Shown: in pieces, positions 24,657-33,746 of the stretch
How positions within the stretch are numbered: position 1 is the stretch's first letter
Layout: the number at the start of each line of letters is the position of its first letter
NCBI GenBank assembly: GCA_038043465.1
Contig: JBBTBX010000006.1
Span: forward strand, 310,001 to 374,000
Reading direction: 5' to 3'
Length of the DNA stretch: 64,000 nucleotides
Source: SXRF01 sp038043465
GTDB taxonomy: Bacteria > Pseudomonadota > Alphaproteobacteria > Rickettsiales > SXRF01
Translations under genes and position numbers: made by a program
Notes under the pieces: model-generated
Told to the model about the DNA's origin: nothing
Seen by the model: only the letters and a program-made list of their open reading frames with translations
The model's database searches: none

Positions 24657-26738
24657 TTAATTCGGCGGTTTCTTTCCGCTCTGCTGCTTCCCACTACCAG
24701 CCTTCCCTGTCTTTTTCCCGTCATTTTCTAACTTATCAATAATATCGCGCAGTCTTGCCGCTTCTTCAAATTCAAGGTCAGAAGCTGCTTCCAGCATTTT
24801 GCCGCGCAGTTTTCCTATATATTTCTCTTTGTCCTTGCCATCATCACGCACATCATATTTTTTAGATGTGGTGGCAACAGTGTAATGGTCATGCTCGTAA
24901 ACCGATTCTATAATTTCACCAATTTTTTTACTGATTGAGGCAGGAGTAATACCGTGTTTTTCATTATATTCCATTTGGACTTTGCGCCTGCGGTCAGTTT
25001 CATCAAGAGCAATTTTCATAGAATTAGTGATACGGTCAGCATATAAAATAACTCTGCTATCAACATTGCGCGCTGCCCTGCCAATAGTTTGAATCAGCGA
25101 GGTTGCCGAACGCAGGAAGCCTTCTTTATCAGCGTCTAAAATAGCAACTAAACCACATTCAGGAATATCCAGCCCTTCACGCAGCAAATTCACGCCAATC
25201 AGCACATCAAATTTGCCAATTCGCAGATCACGGATGATTTCTATGCGCTCTAAAGTCTCAACATCAGAATGCAGGTAACGCACGGAAATGCCTGCCTCAT
25301 TCATATAGTCGGTAAGTTCTTCCGCCATGCGTTTGGTAAGAGTTGTAACCAGCACGCGCTGCTTCTTTTTAATCCGCAAGTGACATTCCGCGAGTAAATC
25401 ATCAACCTGCGACGCTACCGGACGAATATCACAAGGCGGATCGATAAGCCCAGTCGGACGTATAATCTGTTCAATAAATGCACCACCGGTAGCCTCTAAT
25501 TCCCATTTTCCCGGTGTCGCCGAAACAAAAACAGATTGCGGGCGGCGGACGTCCCATTCAGCAAAAGTCAATGGCCTATTATCCAGTGCCGAAGGTAGGC
25601 GGAAACCATACTCCACCAATGTGGTTTTGCGCGAACGGTCACCACTCGACATACCGCCAATCTGTGGCACGGTGACATGACTTTCATCAACAAACAGCAA
25701 CGCATTTTTGGGCAAGTATTGAAACAAGGTAGGTGGTGGCTCACCAGCCTCTGTGCCTGCCAGATAGCGCGAATAATTTTCAATTCCTTTGCAAGTCCCT
25801 GTTTCCATCAACATCTCTAAATCATAGGTGGTGCGCTGCTCCAGCCTTTGCGCTTCAACCAGTTTCCCTTCCGCATATAGTCGTTCAAGACGGGTTTTCA
25901 GTTCGCTTTTTATCTGGATTATCGATTTTTCTACAGTCGGGCGCGGTGTGACATAATGGCTGTTGGCATAGATGGTTATCTCATCAAGCTTGATCTTCAC
26001 CTCGCCGGTCAGCCAGTCAAACTCATTGATGATTTCTATCTCATCGCCGAAAAATGAAATGCGCCAGGCAGTGTCTTCATAATGCGCTGGAAACAGATCG
26101 ATAGTGTCGCCGCGCACGCGGAAAGTGCCTCGGGCAAAATCCATGTCATTACGCTTATATTGCAGCTCGATCAGGGTTTTTATCAGACTGGCTTGGGTAC
26201 GGATTTCACCACGTTTGATGGTCGCTATCATCTGCGAATACATCTCTGCCGAACCGATACCGTAAATACACGATACCGAAGCCACAACAATCACGTCATT
26301 TCGCTCAAGCATCGAACGCGTGGCGGAATGGCGCATCCGGTCTATCTGTTCATTGATGGACGAATCTTTTTCAATAAAAGTGTCACTCCTTGGAACATAA
26401 GCTTCCGGCTGATAATAATCATAATAGGAAACAAAATATTCCACGGCATTATGCGGAAAGAAACTCTTCATCTCTGAATAAAGCTGAGCAGCAAGGGTTT
26501 TATTATGCGCCATGATAAGTGCCGGACGCTGGGTACGTTCTATGACATGTGCCATGGTAAAAGTTTTACCGGAACCGGTAACTCCCAGTAAAACCTGATC
26601 ACGCTCGTTGTTATCTATGCCAGAAACAAGTGCGGAAATAGCCGAAGGCTGATCACCGGCTGGTTTAAAATCTGAAACGAGTTGGAAGAGTTTCGAGTGC
26701 TTAGTTATGAGTGCTGAGTGCTGAGTATCCGTAATCAT
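24657..26738 (-). CDS. uvrB: excinuclease ABC subunit B
   Basis: A 693-residue nucleotide-excision-repair helicase-like protein. Motifs are LLGVTGSGKTFTMA (Walker A), the beta-hairpin YYDYYQPEAYVP, FVDESHVTVPQ, SATPGKWE, RIEIIRDLRIGKFDVLIGVNLLREGLDIPE, QTIGRAARN and a C-terminal UVR domain (LEFEEAARLRDIIDKLE). The ATG at 26738 is chosen; the frame also opens at a TTG at 26765. Residues about 4-17, before the conserved LVSDFKPAGDQP, are encoded by an array of TCAGCAC-like heptamers, so the N-terminus is repeat-derived and unlike the family. Confidence 0.95.
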   Translation of the reverse strand: MITDTQHSALITKHSKLFQLVSDFKPAGDQPSAISALVSGIDNNERDQVLLGVTGSGKTFTMAHVIERTQRPALIMAHNKTLAAQLYSEMKSFFPHNAVEYFVSYYDYYQPEAYVPRSDTFIEKDSSINEQIDRMRHSATRSMLERNDVIVVASVSCIYGIGSAEMYSQMIATIKRGEIRTQASLIKTLIELQYKRNDMDFARGTFRVRGDTIDLFPAHYEDTAWRISFFGDEIEIINEFDWLTGEVKIKLDEITIYANSHYVTPRPTVEKSIIQIKSELKTRLERLYAEGKLVEAQRLEQRTTYDLEMLMETGTCKGIENYSRYLAGTEAGEPPPTLFQYLPKNALLFVDESHVTVPQIGGMSSGDRSRKTTLVEYGFRLPSALDNRPLTFAEWDVRRPQSVFVSATPGKWELEATGGAFIEQIIRPTGLIDPPCDIRPVASQVDDLLAECHLRIKKKQRVLVTTLTKRMAEELTDYMNEAGISVRYLHSDVETLERIEIIRDLRIGKFDVLIGVNLLREGLDIPECGLVAILDADKEGFLRSATSLIQTIGRAARNVDSRVILYADRITNSMKIALDETDRRRKVQMEYNEKHGITPASISKKIGEIIESVYEHDHYTVATTSKKYDVRDDGKDKEKYIGKLRGKMLEAASDLEFEEAARLRDIIDKLENDGKKTGKAGSGKQQSGKKPPN

Positions 26739-26862
26739 TTTATTATTTTCTAAATCTATGAACAAATATTCAATAGCATTTCTGCTTTATTTTGTACCAG
26801 AAAAAATAGGAGAAAATATTAAAGCTCAGCACTCACTACTCAGCACTCATAACTCACTTATC
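26700..26862. repeat. inverted heptamer arrays spanning uvrB start and tadC stop
   Basis: On the minus strand 26727-26700 reads as TCAGCAC-type units (two exact, then TCATAAC, TAAGCAC, TCGAAAC), all in the uvrB coding sequence. On the plus strand 26823-26862 reads CTCAGCA, CTCACTA, CTCAGCA, CTCATAA, CTCACTT. The two arrays face each other across about 95 bp and could pair. The right array includes the stop codon of tadC. Confidence 0.75.
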
Positions 26863-27795
26863 AGCATCCCCAAAAAGACCACCTTGCTGGTTCAATCTGA
26901 TAATTGCTGGTCCAAGTATTATCATAAACAAACCAGGAAGAATGAACAAAATAAGAGGCAGAGTAATCAATGCCGGAAGTCTTGCTGCACGTTCTTCGGC
27001 CTTCATCATGCGGTCAGTACGCTGCTCTTCGGCTATCATACGCATTGTGTCAACCAGACTGGTACCAAACCTTTCCGCTTGTATTAACGATGACACAAGG
27101 GTACGAACAGCTCCGGTCGGAGCGCGATCACCAAAATTCTGTAAAGCCTGCACACGGTCACTCATCATGGTCATTTCAAAGCGAGTCCGGTCAAATTCAG
27201 CAGCAACAACCGGATGTGATTCTTTCATTTCCTTGCAGACACGGGCAAAAGCCGCATCAATACCCAGACCAGATTCAACACATATTAATATCATATCTAA
27301 AGCATCCGGGAATGTCCTGATGAGCTCCTTGGTTCTTTTCTGTGACTGGTTAGTTAGAAACAAGGTTGCACCATAAGCACCAGTTATAACCAGTAGAAAC
27401 CCAGTTATAATTAACGCTCCATACTCTGACGGTTCCCGGAAAAAGGTAAATATATGAAATAATATATAGCCACCAATGAAGAGGAAAAACGGCTGAACAA
27501 AACGCTTGAAGAACAGTAAATAAACAAGGGCACGCTGTGAATTATAACCAGCCTTGGAAAGCTGAAGAATACTGGTGCGCTGCCTAGCGAGGTTAACTCC
27601 GGTCAGGATGAGAAACTGCTTCATTATAGTCGCAGCTGCGCCAAGACCCCTGTCATCCTGCTCCGGTAAAGCTTCAGCAATTTCCTTAGCACGTTGCTGT
27701 ACTCTATCCTTACTGAACAGCCGTACAAAGGCCATATACACAGTAAAAACCGCAACAGCTATCAAAGCATAAGTAAAATAACTTGAAAAATCCAT
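26854..27795 (-). CDS. tadC: Tad pilus inner-membrane protein TadC
   Basis: A 313-residue type II secretion F-domain protein, one half of the inner-membrane platform for Flp/Tad pilus assembly. It has an N-terminal membrane helix (about 5-25), two helices around 105-160, and the T2SF domain (FPDALDMILICVESGLGIDAAFARV, about 165-190; ERFGTSLVDTMRMIAEEQR, about 235-255), with a final membrane pair (about 275-300). It lies three bases after tadB and is the last gene of the cpaBCDEF-tadBC operon. Its final codons and stop fall in a heptamer repeat. Confidence 0.9.
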   Translation of the reverse strand: MDFSSYFTYALIAVAVFTVYMAFVRLFSKDRVQQRAKEIAEALPEQDDRGLGAAATIMKQFLILTGVNLARQRTSILQLSKAGYNSQRALVYLLFFKRFVQPFFLFIGGYILFHIFTFFREPSEYGALIITGFLLVITGAYGATLFLTNQSQKRTKELIRTFPDALDMILICVESGLGIDAAFARVCKEMKESHPVVAAEFDRTRFEMTMMSDRVQALQNFGDRAPTGAVRTLVSSLIQAERFGTSLVDTMRMIAEEQRTDRMMKAEERAARLPALITLPLILFILPGLFMIILGPAIIRLNQQGGLFGDADK

Positions 27796-27798
27796 GTA

Positions 27799-28800
27799 CT
27801 ATATCTCCATATCAACCATTTTGCGGATAATTATAACACCAACTGCTATCGTCCCAAGTGTAATGCCAAGAATTACATGACCAAGGGGTGTTACAAATAA
27901 TGGTAGCAGGTAGTCAGGTTCAACAACGTGAATGGCAAGCGCTACAAGAAATGGCAGCAAGCCAAGTACCCATCCGGTAAAACGTCCTTCAGAAGTGATT
28001 GCATGAACCTTTTTTATCATCATTTTGCGTTTACGGATAAGTGCTGACAAATTGCCGAGAACTTCGGCAAGACTTCCGCCAACTTCCTGCTGCAAAGTGA
28101 GTACCACAACGAAGAAATTAATATCCGGTGTATGCATACGTTTACCCATGCGCACCAGCGCATCAACCAGAGTGCTGCCATGCACAACCTCCGTTGACAT
28201 CTTGCGGAATTCTTCATTGGTAGGAGCCTGCATACTTTCTGCCACCATGTTTACTGCCGCATTAAGAGGAAAACCTGAACGGACGCTTCGCACGATAATA
28301 TCAAGGGCATCGGGGAACTGATTCATAAATTTGCGGATACGACCTCTTATTTTGCTCTGTATTACCACCCAGGCAAAAGCATAAGTGGCTACAATGGCAA
28401 AGATAAGTATAATAATGCCATTGTCACTGATTTTCAGTAACGGCAGAAGTACGATAAAAACCGCAAATGCCCCAAGGCATGTCAGAAAAAAACTATCAAC
28501 AGTTCCCGCCATTCCTCCCCGTAACAGATGAGGATGCGAAAACTTACCAAGCGGCATCGCATAATATATTTGTGCGAGCAAACCAGTTGACTGGTAGCGA
28601 TCCTGCATCACACTGCTATTTTCCATTTCACTGATAACATCATCAATACTTTGAGAGCCTTTTTGCTCAAGACCCTTCAGCTGTTTACGGGTAAAGTTCG
28701 TAGAATCTGATTTCAGAAACAATTTCTGCACAATCAACACGCCGATGACATACACGAAAACCCCAACGAAAAAAGCAATAAATATCGGCAGCGCATTCAT
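27799..28800 (-). CDS. tadB: Tad pilus inner-membrane protein TadB
   Basis: A 333-residue T2SF-domain platform protein, partner of TadC. It has an N-terminal helix (about 4-24), a hydrophobic pair around 100-148, the F domain (FPDALDIIVRSVRSGFPLNAAVNMVAES; LTLQQEVGGSLAEVLGNLSALIRKR) and two C-terminal helices. TadB and TadC together contact the CpaF ATPase. 62 bp separate it from cpaF. Confidence 0.9.
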   Translation of the reverse strand: MNALPIFIAFFVGVFVYVIGVLIVQKLFLKSDSTNFTRKQLKGLEQKGSQSIDDVISEMENSSVMQDRYQSTGLLAQIYYAMPLGKFSHPHLLRGGMAGTVDSFFLTCLGAFAVFIVLLPLLKISDNGIIILIFAIVATYAFAWVVIQSKIRGRIRKFMNQFPDALDIIVRSVRSGFPLNAAVNMVAESMQAPTNEEFRKMSTEVVHGSTLVDALVRMGKRMHTPDINFFVVVLTLQQEVGGSLAEVLGNLSALIRKRKMMIKKVHAITSEGRFTGWVLGLLPFLVALAIHVVEPDYLLPLFVTPLGHVILGITLGTIAVGVIIIRKMVDMEI

Positions 28801-28862
28801 AATTTATCCATATTTAAATATTTAACCTTAAACAACATTTACAATAGCAATACTACTCTAAA

Positions 28863-30299
28863 CTACTCTAACCCAAGACTGGTTAACATTTCCTTTTCTT
28901 TACCAAAATACGCTGCCTGTGATAAAAATGCCGGTCTGGTTTTCGTACAATAAAACTCGCCAGTCAAAACCCCATCTTCATCCATCGGTCCAGCACGAAA
29001 TCCAAATAAAAGATTCGTCACTATTTCATTATCCTCAAGGCCAACCACTTCTTCAATGTGAGTAACCCGTCTTTTACCATCTCTTTGGCGCGCAACCTGC
29101 ACAATCAGATGCAAGGCACTCGCTATCTGGTTTTTAAGTGAGCCAGATGACATGTTAACCTTAGACATACCTACCAGATTCTCAATACGACTAAGTGCGT
29201 CGCGCGGAGTATTAGCATGTATAGTCGCCATTGATCCGTCATGCCCAGTATTCATGGCCGATAACACATCAATAACTTCATCACTACGAATTTCCCCGAT
29301 AATAATACGATCAGGGCGCATACGCAGCGCATTTTTTACCAGTTGGCGAGCCGTAATTTCACCAGCCCCTTGCATATTAGGCGGGCGGGTTTCCATACGC
29401 AAAACGTGCGGCTGCTGAAGCTGTAACTCCGCTGTATCTTCGACCGTAATTACACGTTCAGAATTCGAAATACTACCAGACAAAGCATTAAGCAACGTAG
29501 TCTTACCACTCCCAGTGCCGCCGGATATTAATATATTTAAACGGATATGTCCACAAATTGATAAGAACTTTACCATTTCTTGAGTCATTGAGCCAAAATC
29601 GATATATTCTTTAAGGGATATCTTCTGCCTTCTGAATTTACGAATTGAAACCAATGAACCATCAAGGGCAAGTGGCGGAATTATCGCGTTAAAACGGGAT
29701 CCATCCGGCATTCTGGCATCCACCATGGGGCTAGACTCATCGACACGTCTTCCAACAATTGATACAATCTTCTGGATTATGTTAACCAGATGTTTTTCAC
29801 TGATAAAAGTAACATCAGTCAGGACAATTCTACCGTTTTTCTCCACAAAAACACGTTTGCTGCCATTAACCATTATATCGGAAACATCAGGATCCGCCAG
29901 AAGCACCTCAAGTGGGCCAAACCCCAAAAGATCATCGATTGCCTGCTCCCTTAACAGTTCAACCTGACCAACGGTTAAAGGAATAAGTATTTCCTCCCTG
30001 ACAATTCTAGAGGCAACCTCTCCAACCCGCCCCCTCTTCATTTCTTCGGTCATCTGCTCTAAAAGACCAAATTCAATATTATCAAGTATTTTTTCTGTAA
30101 GATAGGTTTTGGCAGTTAAGAACTCTGCATTTTCTAAACTGGCATCCCGAAAGAATGCCTCAACTTTATAATCGCCCTCTGCAGCATGAGAAGTAAGCTT
30201 CTCAGCAAAAGGTTTATGTTTTAATGTTACTTTCTCGATATTGCGGAAATGCCGTACATCTACAAGCTGATTTTCTCCAGAAAGTTTTTTACCAAACAT
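28863..30299 (-). CDS. cpaF: Tad pilus assembly ATPase CpaF/TadA
   Basis: A 478-residue VirB11/GspE-family secretion ATPase that powers Flp pilin assembly. Motifs are ILISGGTGSGKTTLLNAL (Walker A, about 258-275), VITVEDTAELQLQ (Asp box), RPDRIIIGEIRSDEVIDVL (Walker B) and GHDGSMATIHANTPRDALSRIE (His box). N-terminal residues 1-90 are family-specific. It lies three bases after cpaE. Confidence 0.95.
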   Translation of the reverse strand: MFGKKLSGENQLVDVRHFRNIEKVTLKHKPFAEKLTSHAAEGDYKVEAFFRDASLENAEFLTAKTYLTEKILDNIEFGLLEQMTEEMKRGRVGEVASRIVREEILIPLTVGQVELLREQAIDDLLGFGPLEVLLADPDVSDIMVNGSKRVFVEKNGRIVLTDVTFISEKHLVNIIQKIVSIVGRRVDESSPMVDARMPDGSRFNAIIPPLALDGSLVSIRKFRRQKISLKEYIDFGSMTQEMVKFLSICGHIRLNILISGGTGSGKTTLLNALSGSISNSERVITVEDTAELQLQQPHVLRMETRPPNMQGAGEITARQLVKNALRMRPDRIIIGEIRSDEVIDVLSAMNTGHDGSMATIHANTPRDALSRIENLVGMSKVNMSSGSLKNQIASALHLIVQVARQRDGKRRVTHIEEVVGLEDNEIVTNLLFGFRAGPMDEDGVLTGEFYCTKTRPAFLSQAAYFGKEKEMLTSLGLE

Positions 30300-30302
30300 A
30301 CA

Positions 30303-31553
30303 TCATCCGTTCTTCTTTCCTAAAAATGTAAGAAGATTCTTACGATTAGAAACGTTAGTGCCAGAATAATTAAAATTAGTGTTCGGTGATTCCTTCTCAA
30401 TATTACTACGTGCCAGAATATTTTTGGTAAATTGTCGTATCTGCTGTTGCAATAATACCGTATGACCTATTTCAAACAAGGTCTTACCTTCAGATTCAGC
30501 CAGCACTACCGATTTAATATCATTACTCAGGTAAGACTCGATTTTATGATGAGTTATGCGCTCAAAATCATGAGCGGTTATGGCTTCTTTGAATTTAGCA
30601 CCGCTGCGATTAATCACTACAGATATTGAATCTTCGGAAAGACCAATTGTCTGCCATACTGCAAGCAAACGTGAGGAATGTGTAAGAGATCTCAACCATA
30701 GCTGAGCCACCATAATCACATGATCTGAGTAAGTGAGTGATGCAGCAGTCCATCCCGTCCATATATGGGGAATATCAAGTATAACAAAATTAAATTTCGT
30801 ACGCAGCAAACTTATCATATCGCGTACCAGCTCTGGTTTGACGGCGGGTAATTGGCGAAGTTCGTGCGGTGATGCGATGATACTTAAGTTTTTCCCATGT
30901 TTTGCCAGCATTTTTTCTATAAGCAACTCATCAATGCCGCGCTCCGGAAAATCAAACAACTCCCTTATGCCAAAAGGCGCAGTAATATCCAGACTTTTAG
31001 CTATAAGACCAAACTGATAATCCATATCAATCAAAACCGTGGATTGCTCAAATTCCTCTGCCAGACAATAAGCCAGATTGACGGCAAAAGTGCTGGCTCC
31101 ATCGCCAGATGCAGCACTTATACAGGAAATAACCGTACCACGCTTAGAAACAGATGGGTTTTTAGCATTATTAGTAGAAGATGATTGCAGTAAAACGGAG
31201 CGTATGTCGCCTATTTTAGCCGGTCTAGCGCAATATTCAGCAATACCACGAGCGCGCAACTGACGATAAAAATTAATATCATTTACTGAACCAATGACCA
31301 CAACCTGCACTTTTGGTTCACAATGCAGGGCTATTTCATCCAGATCGTCAAAAATATTAGTGTGTTTATCAGCAATGTCGATAATTAAATAATCAGGAGA
31401 AATCGTTCTGACATTCAGTGCAGCAACCGCCTCGCCTACACCACCAACCACTATCTCTGCATCAGGATAGCCAAGACCGCTGGCCAATGAGCTGAGATTA
31501 AGCCTCTCTTCCGGATCATAACTAATAATTAAAAGAGGACTAAAAGAACTCAT
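30303..31553 (-). CDS. cpaE: Tad pilus localisation protein CpaE/TadZ
   Basis: A 416-residue protein with an atypical response-regulator-like N-terminal domain (about 5-130, LLIISYDPEERLNLSSLA start) and a MinD/ParA-type ATPase domain. The P-loop region reads ISAASGDGASTFAVNLAYCLAE (about 146-167, written here as two parts: GDGAST and FAVNLAYCL), the deviant form usual in TadZ. A DMDYQFG segment and an ILDIPHIW segment follow. It directs the pilus machine to its site at the pole. The gene is followed by cpaF after three bases. Confidence 0.85.
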   Translation of the reverse strand: MSSFSPLLIISYDPEERLNLSSLASGLGYPDAEIVVGGVGEAVAALNVRTISPDYLIIDIADKHTNIFDDLDEIALHCEPKVQVVVIGSVNDINFYRQLRARGIAEYCARPAKIGDIRSVLLQSSSTNNAKNPSVSKRGTVISCISAASGDGASTFAVNLAYCLAEEFEQSTVLIDMDYQFGLIAKSLDITAPFGIRELFDFPERGIDELLIEKMLAKHGKNLSIIASPHELRQLPAVKPELVRDMISLLRTKFNFVILDIPHIWTGWTAASLTYSDHVIMVAQLWLRSLTHSSRLLAVWQTIGLSEDSISVVINRSGAKFKEAITAHDFERITHHKIESYLSNDIKSVVLAESEGKTLFEIGHTVLLQQQIRQFTKNILARSNIEKESPNTNFNYSGTNVSNRKNLLTFLGKKNG

Positions 31554-31629
31554 GAACTACCCCCTAAAAAAACCAACACGCGATGAAATACCTAAAGCAT
31601 AACCGACTTAGGTAAATATTTTGCTAAGA

Positions 31630-32223
31630 TTATTTAGCGGATGTAGATGAACTCCACTCGGCCGACTTAATTTCACGCTTGGAAGAAGGCTTCAAATAGT
31701 CGCTATAAGACTGACCTAACTTCTCAGCGTCCGGCAAATCCGTAAGGCTAGGACTGGTGAACTGGCTCTTATCGCTCACCATCTGTACCATGTTCCCAGC
31801 AATTGAACAACCAAATGCCGGATGATTAATGCTACGATTACCACTCATATTATCTACAAAACGCTGATCACAATCACGAACCATAACCCTGTTATATGAT
31901 AAAACAACACTGTTGCTCTGCTCGCTGCTAAAATTCATCTGGATACCGCCACGCTCAAAAATCTCTTTTGCCTGAGCACAACGCGAATTGCTCAGCGAAC
32001 ATCTGAGTTCCACACTGGAAGGACGATCTTCCTTAATCATGTCTGAAAGCCGACTTAAAGATTTTTTGGTTTTTAAGCCGAAGGTAACGGTTTCAGATGA
32101 GTTATCGATCAACCGTTCTGGATCTCCGCTGTCCACAGCAACCTCATTATAAGGTTCAGTGCATGCAGAAACTGAAAGAAGGCAAAGTAACAAACTATAT
32201 TTTTTCATAAATGATTTTTTCAT
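31630..32223 (-). CDS. cpaD: Tad pilus lipoprotein CpaD
   Basis: A 197-residue outer-membrane lipoprotein of the Tad system. The signal ends in LLSVSAC (lipid Cys about 21). The body contains the CpaD family segment NSNSVVLSYNRVMVRDCDQ and FGCSIAGNMVQMVSDKSQF, with the conserved NHPAFGCS-type motif. It probably assists the CpaC secretin. A second in-frame ATG five codons downstream is an alternative start. It begins two bases after the cpaC stop. Confidence 0.85.
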   Translation of the reverse strand: MKKSFMKKYSLLLCLLSVSACTEPYNEVAVDSGDPERLIDNSSETVTFGLKTKKSLSRLSDMIKEDRPSSVELRCSLSNSRCAQAKEIFERGGIQMNFSSEQSNSVVLSYNRVMVRDCDQRFVDNMSGNRSINHPAFGCSIAGNMVQMVSDKSQFTSPSLTDLPDAEKLGQSYSDYLKPSSKREIKSAEWSSSTSAK

Positions 32224-32225
32224 AA

Positions 32226-33716
32226 TTAATCCATCATAAAGCCTGTTGGCCCCTCTATTTCTACTTGAGGAATTTTTACAGAATTTTCACCTGTCATAAT
32301 CGCACCTAAAGCCCCATAGAAGAACATCTCAACCTGACTTGCAGGACGGAAATCATCGGTAGGAAGCTTTACATCTGAACTCTTAAGGGGATCAACAAGA
32401 TAAGGTGTCACCGAAATAACCAGCTCGGTTTCATTGCGCTGGAATTCGGTGCTTCTGAACAACGCGCCAAGGACTGGAAGTTCTTTAACTCCTGGAATCT
32501 GGTCGATGCTGGCCTTGGTATTATCTTTTATTAAACCAGCAATCATAAAGCTCTCACCGGGCGCAAGCTCAATAGTAGTTTTAGCGCGACGGGTCGTAAT
32601 ACTCGGTATGGTAAAACCGCTCAAAACTATAGAATTAGCTGAAGAAATCTCAGAAACCTCTGGTTGCACAACCATACGGATACGATTTTGCGAAAGCACG
32701 TCAGGCGTAAACTTAACCGAAACACCAAATGGTTTATATTCAGTTGTCACAGTAGGAGCACCAGTGGAAGAGGACGAAGGGGTAACAACCGGAATTTCTC
32801 CACCTGCCAAAAATTCAGCCTGCTCACCAGAAATTGCTACCAGATTCGGCTCTGCCAAAGTTTTAATTAATCCATCACGTTCAAGAGCACTTATAACAGC
32901 ACCAGCACGATGACTAGGATTGCTTTGCCAGAAAAATCCCTGCGTGCCACGGAAAGCATCTGCGTCAGCCAATGTATAAGCAGACGTAGCACCAGCGGCA
33001 AGCCCTGATATACCCTCGCCCAAAGCACCAGCCATAGAGAAATTACGCCCTGACAGAACTAAAGAAGGGTCAACCCCTAAACGCTTCAAAGCATCACGGT
33101 TCACTTCGGAAACACGAACCCTGAGCATAACCTGCTGCCCGGAAATCACTTTCATCATGTTAAGAATTTTAGGATATGGGTTTCCTTCCGTTGTAGCGGG
33201 AGTGGCAGTAGCCACCTTGTCACCGGCGGAATTACCAATATATTCCTGAGCAATTTTCAACGCCCGGTCAATTGATGCATTATTACGAACCTGACCGGTA
33301 AGGGCTACGCTGGTATTAACCATCTCGACATTGATAGTTTCATCAGGAATAAATTTCTTTATAGCACGGCGTATAGCCGGAAGGTCATAACCCACTGTAA
33401 CTTCCAGCGTTTGCGCCAGCTTTCCGGTTTCATCAAAAATACGAACATTGGTAGCACCGGCAGTCTTTCCTATAAAGGTAAGAGCTTTAGAATTATTTAC
33501 ATGAACATCAGCTATATCAGGGTTAGCTATGACTATCTCTTTAACTGGGCTTGGCATTTCAACAAGGGACGAGCGATTAACCGGCAAAAACAGACCAGCC
33601 GCTGAAACCCCAGGAATATACGCCACAAATGCCGTCAAGGCGCAGGCACATAAGGAAACATACCTAACGCTGCGACGACAGCTTAAAAAGCTCATATCAA
33701 TTTTATTTAACATCAT
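32226..33716 (-). CDS. cpaC: Tad pilus secretin CpaC/RcpA
   Basis: A 496-residue outer-membrane secretin forming the pilus exit channel. A signal peptide (about 1-40) is followed by a pilus-secretin N domain (PVKEIVIANPDIADVHV, about 55-71), a BON-like region (about 95-165) and the secretin domain (GQQVMLRVRVSEVNRDALKRLG; LAEPNLVAISGEQAEFLAGGE; APGESFMIAGLIKDN; LGALFRS near the end). The start could also be the ATG eight codons later. It lies between cpaB (30 bp gap) and cpaD. Confidence 0.92.
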   Translation of the reverse strand: MMLNKIDMSFLSCRRSVRYVSLCACALTAFVAYIPGVSAAGLFLPVNRSSLVEMPSPVKEIVIANPDIADVHVNNSKALTFIGKTAGATNVRIFDETGKLAQTLEVTVGYDLPAIRRAIKKFIPDETINVEMVNTSVALTGQVRNNASIDRALKIAQEYIGNSAGDKVATATPATTEGNPYPKILNMMKVISGQQVMLRVRVSEVNRDALKRLGVDPSLVLSGRNFSMAGALGEGISGLAAGATSAYTLADADAFRGTQGFFWQSNPSHRAGAVISALERDGLIKTLAEPNLVAISGEQAEFLAGGEIPVVTPSSSSTGAPTVTTEYKPFGVSVKFTPDVLSQNRIRMVVQPEVSEISSANSIVLSGFTIPSITTRRAKTTIELAPGESFMIAGLIKDNTKASIDQIPGVKELPVLGALFRSTEFQRNETELVISVTPYLVDPLKSSDVKLPTDDFRPASQVEMFFYGALGAIMTGENSVKIPQVEIEGPTGFMMD

Positions 33717-33746
33717 TTTGCCTATCTAGCATTATTATCAAAATTA

